Source of the DNA: Isoetes taiwanensis
Taxonomy: Eukaryota > Streptophyta > Lycopodiopsida > Isoetales > Isoetaceae
Direction: 5' to 3'
DNA length: 64,000 nucleotides
Assembly: GCA_021234155.1 (NCBI GenBank)
Contig: JAJEKV010000232.1
Coordinates: forward strand, 186,001-250,000
Position numbers and translations under genes: made by a program. Of this stretch, positions 56,699 through 64,000 are shown one piece after another; position 1 is the first letter of the stretch; every line of letters begins with the position of its first letter. The notes beneath the pieces were generated by a model. That model was given only the letters and a program-made list of their open reading frames with translations. It searched no databases and was not told the origin of the DNA.

Positions 56699-56930
56699 AA
56701 GAATAGAATAGAATAGAATAGAATTTTTAACGTCCACGAAGTCCAAGAGGAGCACCAGGAGGAGCGAAAGGGGATAGTTGAATAACGGCCTCCCTCTCTC
56801 TTGAAAAGTATCCGGCACGGCAGCCTCTTGTATTATCAGGCCCCCTCCATTGAAGTAATCCTCCCCCAAGAACCTATCCGCCCTCCCTCTTGCATGCGCC
56901 CGGTTAAGACAAAGCTGTACTAGATTTTTG
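56699..56930 (-). mobile_element. Minus-oriented retroposon with (TTCTA)n tail
   Basis: On the minus strand GGACTTCGTGGACGTTAAAA, then ATTC and (TATTC)n, the same 3' terminus as at 10396, 47155 and 48301. The body to about 56930 is more GC-rich than the flanks; the 5' end is not defined. Confidence 0.55.
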
Positions 56931-56991
56931 GCATTTTATTTACTAAACTAAATCGGCGTGAGAGGGAGGTTGGATAGGATTCAAAAAGGTT

Positions 56992-57010
56992 TGGGGGGGG
57001 GGGGGGAGGG
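56992..57010. repeat. Poly(G) run
   Basis: Fourteen or more consecutive G residues followed by AGGGG, within an AT-rich region. Confidence 0.8.
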
Positions 57011-57019
57011 GCATCTACT

Positions 57020-57675
57020 TCTTCATTTTGCCTGAGCGGATACTATAGTAGAGGGAGGCGGATTATTCAAACTAGCCCGAAAATTTGGGAGGAGCAAAAA
57101 GAACCGATCAATTTTGCAAGGGACGAGAACAAAGGAATCTGAAGGTGAGGCCAAAGCAACCAAAAGTGCGAACTGCGACATCCGGCCTCCAGATCTGCAA
57201 CAACAGCTCTAACATTGCCCCAGTGGCGCTGTCCCTATGCACCATGTGCAACCGAAAAATACAAAAGGGAATGAGGAGCATGCACAAGTTTAGAGCCCGA
57301 AAAATGCGGCACGCTTTTGCCATGACTGCAAGCTCACTTTGCAAAAAGAATAAATCTTACAACATTTTTATGCCTATTTAGCCTGAATACCAACTGTATA
57401 CAAAAGCTCTAATTCTTACGTCCAAATAGAAAATGGTTTCCTTCCCTAAAAAACCAAATATAGCAACTCAGTAACCAATATGGTTTGCAAACCATTGCAA
57501 ATCAAGCGGTTTTATGTTCAAGGCCAAGATAAAGATAATCAATGAGTTTGCATAGTTGAGAGCAATTACTCCATAATTACATGTAAATTATAACATGTAA
57601 TGGTATTTTATGTAAAATGTTAGAAGTAAGCTCCTATATTTTGACGTCATTGCAACCCAACTATGCATTATGTTT
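57020..57675. other. Intergenic
   Basis: No gene supported; the frame at 57085-57381 has no recognisable domain. Confidence 0.4.
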
Positions 57676-57792
57676 GGTAATTGATGGGAGGGGTTGTATG
57701 CCCTACAAAATCTTTCGGTGGTGACTCTTGGCTGCCCACTCGTCAACCACCTTGTGGTTTTATAGGGCATAAAATCCTGCCCATCAATTACC
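57676..57792. repeat. 117-bp foldback element
   Basis: GGTAATTGATGGGAGGGGTT at the left pairs with the reverse-complemented right end GGTAATTGATGGGCAGGATT. Pairing continues through TATGCCCTA; in total about 38 bp per arm around a 40-bp loop. The transcript would form a strong hairpin. It may be a MITE, but no target duplication is clear. Confidence 0.7.
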
Positions 57793-57799
57793 TAAGTAC

Positions 57800-58285
57800 T
57801 TAAAGACACATCATTTTACTATTTGGTAAAAACTATGAGAATAATATATAGGGCTATCACCTCATTGCCTTGATCATTCCCGATGAGTGATGCCCACCAC
57901 CATCTCACCAAGTGCCCCATACAACCCTATCCACTTTCCCTTGTCAGGTGCTAACATACCTTCGGTTGATTTCCTTCCTTTCGCTATTTCATGTTGCTAA
58001 GGTGATGCTTTTATATGTGGAGGGATTGCTTTAGCCAATACCATTAAAATGATATGCACAGAAAGCTTGGAGAATAAAAATAAGATTTCTACTTGAGGTA
58101 TTTGGCATTTCGAGAGATGATTATCATATCATGGTGGTTCTTCAAAGGACATTTTCAATTTCATATGAGGAAATTATAAGTTCGTAGGTGACATTTTCAA
58201 TTTCGTGGTGATTTCAATTTATTTAAAATGCATGAGATTACTCATCTTCATGTTATGGCATGAACCGTTCCTTGTACTTATGAGT
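57800..58285. other. Intergenic
   Basis: Nothing recognised apart from a small repeated phrase around GACATTTTCAATTTC. Confidence 0.4.
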
Positions 58286-58289
58286 GAAG

Positions 58290-58460
58290 GATTGACAATA
58301 TTAATAAAGCCATCCTCATCCTCATCTACAAAGCAGGTGATAAGGATAAACCCTTTTAATTATCGCATGATATGATGAGTCCAATTTTGTCCAAGATCTT
58401 AGCCAGTATTATTGAGAAGAAGTTGACAGATTGGACAGAACGCGTGAAATACACCCGAGT
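58290..58460 (+). pseudogene. Non-LTR reverse transcriptase fragment
   Basis: Translates, with one frame change and stops, as ILILIYKAGDKDKPFNYR and MSPILSKILASIIEKKLTDW. This is the RT block (I-I-K-G-D..NYR.I.L......K.....) of non-LTR elements of the RTE/CR1 kind. It is isolated; no other domain of that element is recognisable nearby. Confidence 0.6.
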
Positions 58461-58679
58461 CCATACACGTAAAGTGACCCACCTCAAAGAGAAGGTTGTT
58501 GGCTTGAACCATCCAATACTTAAACAAGGCACATATAAGCTAGAGAGAAATAAGGTTAGGTCATTAGCGCGAATGATATGCCCTAGCTGATATATAAGTT
58601 AGACTATATCTAGAGAAGACATTTGGGTGGGCATTTCCTAAATACAAGGGAATTATTGAATGGTTGGCATGTTATAATG

Positions 58680-58984
58680 CAATAGGCTAAGGATCCGCCC
58701 CTCCCAAACCTATGTGGATAGGATCAACTATAGATGTCGGAGGTGGGACCTTGGGCTTGGAGTCCATGACGCTCATAGCAGAGCTCATAATGCTACCCCA
58801 AATAGAATAGGGGTACGTCGGTGTCTGTCTTGACGACCCAACAGAGCAGAAGCCTAGGAATCCTATGGAGAACAAAAGATCGATACCAACTTGAAACCCA
58901 CTGGGGCACAATTCACCTAGGGACGAATCTCCGGATCTCCATCATTGGTCTCCATGGACGAGAAAAACCATTCTATTCTATTCT
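58680..58984 (+). mobile_element. Retroposon with (TTCTA)n tail
   Basis: GC-richer body ending TTGGTCTCCATGGACGAGAA, AAACC and (ATTCT)n at 58970-58984, the shared 3' terminus of this window. The 5' limit is uncertain. Confidence 0.5.
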
Positions 58985-58989
58985 TATCA

Positions 58990-59880
58990 GGGGAAATTTA
59001 ACCACCTTGCTCTTCATGGCATTCTCAACTAGCGAGGCACTGTAATCACAATTTCCTTCCTCAGTGCTATCTATAAACTCATCATTATGGCTCCTTGGAA
59101 TGCATATTGTTTCTTTAATCTGCAGTTGACATGTTATGGATAAATGGTGCATGTATGACTTATACTCAGGAGAGGAACATGGGATGCGCTATATTTCTTG
59201 GTCTTCTTTTTGTCCTTTTCCCCGTCTTTCCTGTTCAAAACTGTTTTTTAGCCAAATTATCCTTAGAAACTCAAATTCTAACTCGAATATTTGCTGCCCT
59301 TGTAGGGATCAACATTTTCTAATTCTAAACATCTCAAGCTCTCGATGGAAAAATCTTTGCTATCATCAAACAATGATTTCATTTCTAGGCCTTCTTCAGA
59401 TCTTTGGACATCTCTTATTACCAATCAATTCTTCCAGGATAATCTGTTTTAGCAAGAGTATACTTTTGTTCCAAGTTGTGTGGAGTTTAAGACTGAGATT
59501 ATTGATTCTTAGCTTGAAATTTGTCAGTGTTGTTTATGTACTCGTATTTTACATTTATATACGTCTTGTACCTTCCTCACAGTACCATACATACTATACC
59601 TATAAGTTGACAGGTCAAATTCAGCTGTTGTTTTATTAACATCGTACTTAACATATTAATATGTATAGTACGTATTATAATACCTTTAAAAAAAAGTGTC
59701 CAAATGACATTAGACCAATAGAATTGGTAAAATTATATATTAGGAAAAATACATTATTATATATTATAGATAGATAGATAGATAGGAGTGAAAAAACACA
59801 TTAGGAGACTTTAAACATTAGGGAAATTATGGAATTGTAGGTTAAATAACAAAAACAATCTTCTTGCAAATAAAAACCCA
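58990..59880. other. Intergenic
   Basis: No gene supported. A (TAGA)n microsatellite is at 59766-59785. Confidence 0.45.
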
Positions 59881-59889
59881 AAACCTCTA

Positions 59890-60520
59890 TATTTTCCCCC
59901 TCTCAAGGTCTCTCTCTAGCGCCCCCACAGCGCCCAGCTCCCTCTCTCTAGCGCCCTCACTCCCCTTGCATAGACCCCCTTGATTTGCCCCTTTCTGGCT
60001 TTCTCTCTCTAGGGTTTACAATCTCTCTCTAGACCCAAAACCCCCCAAACCCCCAAAAGGCTCCCACCGCCTTTAGAGCCCCAAAGCTGGATTCTAAGCA
60101 CCCTTGACCCTTGGCAGAGACCCCTCGGACTTTGGAGCCCTCAAAACCCCCACCCTTTGTAGTTGGCTGCGCAATAATTGTGAGTGAAGTTCTATTCTAA
60201 TCTATGAGAAGCGTTTGGTGATGGAATTAGAAGCGATGGCATGTTAAATGGTGTCGTGTTATACAAAGCTTTGGAAAGACCTATGAGAAGCGGTGGATGT
60301 AGGTCAAAGTCAAAGTCAAAGGTGGTGGGCACCCCTACCGGGTGTTCTTTGGGCTGCTAGAAACACCTGCAGGCACCCCCCGCCCACCACTTAGGGTTTC
60401 CGTTGACTAACCCAAAAGGTGCTTTCTGGCGTTCTTGAGTCCCCAAATTCAATTCTAGGCACCCTTTCAGCGGCCAGAGACCCCTCAAACTTTGGGAGTC
60501 ATGGCCCGCGAGAAGATGGG
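59890..60520. repeat. CT-rich leader-like region with direct repeat
   Basis: Many TCTCTCTAG..CCC words. A block CAGAGACCCCTCGGACTTTG / CAGAGACCCCTCAAACTTTG with its upstream AATTCTAGGCACCCTT-like part occurs at about 60085-60145 and 60444-60500. A hairpin block GGTGGTGGGCACCCC ... CCCACCACTTAGGGTTT lies at 60318-60402. It may be the 5' UTR of the GC-rich LINE that follows. Confidence 0.45.
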
Positions 60521-60699
60521 CGGCACAGGAAACCCAAGGCGAGGGCCCCCGCGCCCAAGCGGTCCCGATCAGCCATCATGGGCCGGGGAGAGTCATCCTC
60601 CATGAAGAAGGAGGCTGGGGCTAAGGCTAAAACCCCTCGGTGAGAGCCCGGCCCGTGGGAAGGGATTAATTGCTTTCGAGACCACATAGGAACTCCCCG

Positions 60700-61860
60700 C
60701 CACGGGAATTGGAACCCGCCAAGCCGGAATGGAGGCTAACGATTAACCGTGTTGAGGTTAACGGTCCGCCTGGTTGGCATGGCGGTGGAGATGGAGTCCT
60801 ACATCCCATGTGCTCAAAAAGGCAAATCGGGTCGAAGAACCGTGATCACCGGGCTTGGAGACCGACCCGCGATGTGGAAGATGGCCTTGGCCTTGCACAC
60901 TTCTCTGGCGGCAGGCCAGCAGAGGTCGCCGACATGCGGGCCGCCCTGAACTCTACGTGTTCATCACTACCGACACCATGACAGAGGGTGGAGGGTTAAT
61001 GCGTGAGACGATGGTCACTTATTCGTCACCGGCTTCCGGGCCAGAGGTAGAGAGACCACCACCATGGCACGGAGAGCAGTCGCCTTTTGCGCACCAACCC
61101 GGCATACAACCGGGATCTTCGAGTAAGATCTAACAGCAAGCCCGACCCTCGACGCCCGCGTGTCTTGCGGGGCACGCCTTCTCTACTACTCGAGGCACGG
61201 AGCTCCGAGGGGTTGCGGGCAACCATCCGCGAGCGAGCGAGGGTCTCCCTAGGGTTCATGGTCCAGGACTGCGGCCGGTGCGGCGGGGAGATAGCCAGCG
61301 GCGGCCGAGGCTTTGCAAAAGCTGTCCTCCCGGCTTCCTGGGGGAGGGAGCGGCTCGAGGCCGCTATCCGCCCCGGCCTCCCACACCGGCAGCGTGCGCC
61401 CCGCCCAGCTGCTGCCCCGCTCTCCCATCCACTCCCGCGCCATCCCAGCCACACTCCGGTCACTCCCGCCATCCCGGCCACCACCACCCACCCCGGCCAC
61501 GGGACCCGGCCGCCCGCCCACCTTGGACCGGCGGGGGGAACTCGGGAGGCCTTGGGGGAAGGCCCAATCGGTAGTTGAGGCATGCGAGCAGCCCGAGGGG
61601 GGAGAGTCACAGCCCCCACATCAAACACACATTCTCGTCCCGGATGGCATTCCGGGGGCCCAGTTCACATTTCTCGAGCCGGCCCGGCATGGGGCTCAGC
61701 CAACCGTGCCGCACATTGTCATATTCCGGTTCGCGGATGCAGTGCGTGATGCCATATTCGCGCCCGAGGCGGATGTTGAAGGGGACATCCACATGCGTGG
61801 GCCAGGGACCTCCACACGCGTTGCAACGGGAGGAGGCTTACCTTGAGCGGGGGCTTAATG
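60700..61860 (+). pseudogene. ORF1-like region of GC-rich LINE
   Basis: Fragments such as VEMESYIPCAQKGKSGRRTV, ALALHTSLAAGQQRS, ELYVFITTDTMTEGGG and, later, PHIVIFRFADAVRDAIFAPE are consistent with a proline- and arginine-rich nucleic-acid-binding ORF1. I recognise no specific domain. Confidence 0.4.
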
Positions 61861-62239
61861 CGGTCGAGGGAGGCATTAAAGCCAGGGGTACCGCAGGGGG
61901 ATTGGTTGGGCGGGGATGCACATTTTTCGACGGCACTTTTACTGGCTACTTGAGACCCCGCAGCCCCAACCCACCCGGTACCGCCAGCGACCCTGCTTAC
62001 CTCTACTACCCACGGCCCCCCTTCTCAATCCTACTCCTGCTCCCTCATGGCGCCCCCTCGACCACATCTTTGCCTCGGCTCCATCTACTTCTCACTCGGC
62101 CTACGCTTCGAGTCCTCCCCAGCGACTTCGGGCTGCGCATACCATCCCCTAATGACAAATAGGAATTGTGCCTCGGGTGGTCTCATGGAATTATCCGGGC
62201 TTCCCTTGGCCGAGAAGGGGGGCGGTCCCGAACTCAAGT

Positions 62240-63000
62240 GGCGGCCGGTATGGATCTCATCTTCCTCATGGAGACATGGGAGCATCTTGAGGCGGGGCTA
62301 CGATTTGCGGGTTACCAACATTTCGGTCTTCAATACACGTAATGCGGGGCCGGCGGGGTCATGGGGGAGTGGCTTGCTACTACCCGGACAACCTTGGCAC
62401 ATTCGGTTACCCTCGAGAAACGAGACACAACCGGTACCGGGTTGCGTGTGCATAATACCGGTGGCAACCCTCTTTTTACGGCGCTGTTGTTATTTCCCTC
62501 CCTTGACGGCACCTTCTCTCATGACCACCCCGTCACGGATAGGATGGACCCGTATGTCGATCTATATGATGACATCTGGCGGCATCAATGATTGGGTAAG
62601 GTCGTCCTTCTTGGAATTTCAATGCGGACAAGAGTAGAAGCAGCCCATGCGACTTGACCCCTCGGCCCGGCGATGTCCTGCCCGGCTCACGCCCGCCAGT
62701 AGCAGCCCGCAGCGGAAGTCGGGATAATGACAGGTCACTTTCGCTTTGTGACGAGTTGCTCTGCTATGTGGCATTTTGACTTGATAATTTGCAATGGCCT
62801 TTCCGCGGTGGCGATTCGCAAGTGCACATGCGAGGCGGGACAATCGGGGAGGTCTAGTGTGGTGGACTATGTGCTTGTAGTTCGCAAGAGATATGCATCT
62901 CATCGGTCGTTTAGGGTGAGCGCAGGCGGTCGGGATGAGGAGGTCCGACTCGGATCACCTCCCACTTTATTTGGACTGGTTTGGCGAGCGCCCGAGCCCC
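62240..63000 (+). pseudogene. LINE APE-type endonuclease, degenerate
   Basis: Reads DLIFLMETWEHLEAGLRFAG near the start (the ETW catalytic block), then FSHDHPVTDRMDPYVDLYDD, then VVLLGISMRTRVE (a decayed LLGDFNAR block), FDLIICNGLSAV, CTCEAGQSGRSSVVDYVLV (the S..DY.. block) and ASHRSFRVSA before the usual DH motif. Order and spacing fit the endonuclease of RTE/CR1-like LINEs. Stops and frameshifts are present. Confidence 0.75.
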
Positions 63001-63169
63001 CCACTATACCGACCCCCTCGCCGTCCTCGGTTGAGACTTCGATTATGGCGGCCCGAGAGGACTTCGCCCGAATGCTCATGGGCGCCCTCTTAGTAATTCT
63101 ACAGACCTCCACACTGAAGCGTGAACAGAGACCGGTGACTTCAGCTATTACGGGATCACGGGCCGACGT

Positions 63170-64000
63170 GCTTTGGCGGACCCCAGCGTCGCCTTCCAGA
63201 AAGAAACCAACATTCCAGCGTAACCGATGGTTTGATGCGGTTAAAAAGCATAATGGCAGCTCCGTCACGATACGGATCGGTACCCGCTTGCAGGCCACCA
63301 CGAGTACAGCGCCCATCCCGAAGGACACAAAGCGCGATACCTTTCAAGCATCGAGGGGAGATGTTACCGGCCCTTTGGACACTCATCCTCGAACCTTTTG
63401 GCCGAGAGTGCCCGAAGGCCAGCCCGACCCTCTGGGGACATCACACCGAGGCGGTGGGAGCGAGTGCTGCGGCGGCTCTATGACCCCGCCGGGGGCAGCG
63501 TGCGCCCATACCCCCCCAGGGATGGCCCCATTGGTTCGTGGGCGAGGATGTTGAGGAGGGCACTGCAGCGGCTAGCTAATGGGAAGGCGGTGACCTCGAT
63601 GGTATGCGAGGCCGAGTTACTCAAGTGGGGCGGGGGCAGCTTGTGCGGTCCCTCACTACCACGTTCAGCGAGCATTGCGGGGAGGGTTTCCCAGACAATG
63701 GACCTAGCGGGGGGTTGTTCCCATTCACTGGTAGGCGACCCTGCGCGTCCGAGCCAATTCTTAGGACGATCATGGTCGAGTTCGGTATTTGCCAAGCATT
63801 TGGTGGCATTCTCGGCGGCCAGTTGACCCTTGGCGGGAAGCGGCGGATGTCGCGAGCCCTCACCTGGCGGGGCTTTTCGACCCCCGCCACTCAGCGATTG
63901 ACCATATCTTTTGGCTGCGTGCCTTGATTGAAGACAGCCCGGAATCATCCATTTGGACTTGTGTCTGCTTTGTGGACTTCGCAAAAGGCTTTTGTCGGTC
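63170..64000 (+). pseudogene. LINE reverse transcriptase N-terminal part
   Basis: KKPTFQRNRWFDAVKK is the usual linker before RT. RALQRLANGKAV..EAELLKWGGGSL follows, then GDPARPSQFLGRSW..SSVFAK, and in the last 150 bp IDHIFWLRALIEDS with CFVDFAKGF (the FVDF.KAFD block). The catalytic DD lies beyond the window. Multiple frame changes. Confidence 0.75.

Larger units (their letters stand above)
60500..64000 (+). mobile_element. GC-rich non-LTR retrotransposon, cut by window end
   Basis: Base composition jumps to GC-rich. On the plus strand an ORF1-like stretch of short frames (60700-61860) is followed by an APE-type endonuclease (about 62240-63000) and the start of an RT (about 63540-64000). 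All are degenerate with many frame changes. The RT continues past the window end. No 5' target duplication can be assessed. Confidence 0.75.

Noticed and set aside
1-64000. CRISPR arrays, rRNA or intact tRNA genes, prokaryotic operons
   Set aside because: None seen; introns with GT-AG junctions, plant-type retroelements and SINEs show nuclear plant DNA. The only tRNA-like sequence is the SINE head near 48942-49003.

Overview
This window looks like nuclear DNA of a land plant with a large, repeat-filled, gene-poor genome. Only two host genes are well supported in 64 kb: a many-exon plant-type ATP-dependent phosphofructokinase (coding exons 13428-16599, + strand) and a single-exon VIT/von Willebrand A protein with a long Ser/Pro/Thr-rich FG-type tail (50922-54680, + strand). 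The mix of chromovirus, L1-like and other LINEs, tRNA-derived SINE, Helitron and MITE remnants would suit a fern or another seed-free plant. That placement is inference; no sequence here fixes the species.

Left part (1-26 kb): AT-rich intergenic DNA with short tandem repeats, a decayed Helitron with a recognisable 3' terminus and helicase pieces (2407-2860), two nearly identical copies of a 535-bp repeat (4443 and 9237), a 682-bp Harbinger-type MITE (11711-12392), the phosphofructokinase gene, a second MITE (16964-17150), a pair of LTR-like direct repeats (17692 and 19868), and an unidentified degenerate coding remnant (about 21740-24855) split by a 5'-truncated LINE with a perfect 14-bp target duplication.

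Centre (26.5-46 kb): a purine-rich, satellite-like tract is interrupted by a complete 17,005-bp Ty3/gypsy chromovirus (28330-45334, minus strand). It has 1.64/1.66-kb LTRs, target duplication GAATG, an initiator-Met-type primer binding site, a polypurine tract, gag, protease, RT/RNase H, integrase and a chromodomain. It carries a 5'-truncated LINE (30298-35664, 9-bp target duplication), which itself carries a GC-rich SINE-like insert (about 33116-33895). Insertion is therefore four layers deep.

The most unusual content is in the chromovirus. Its first reading frame after the 5' LTR ends in a complete histone H3 module (41787 to about 42270, minus strand). The histone fold is almost canonical, with H3.3-type residues (Tyr41, His87, Leu90 equivalents). 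The N-terminal tail is diverged and longer but keeps H3K9-like (QTPRKS) and H3K27-like (AGKSIP) motifs. The same element encodes a chromodomain, the domain class that reads methylated H3 tails. This copy is broken by stops and at least one frameshift, so the intact system must be sought in younger copies.

Right part (46-64 kb): a duplicated ~0.75-kb segment (46066 and 49274), whose second copy holds a TATA-like box upstream of the VIT/vWA gene, a tRNA-derived SINE (48720-49003), several retroposon 3' ends sharing one terminal motif with different microsatellite tails, a small foldback element (57676-57792), and from about 60.4 kb to the end a GC-rich degenerate non-LTR retrotransposon (endonuclease, then RT) that runs off the window.
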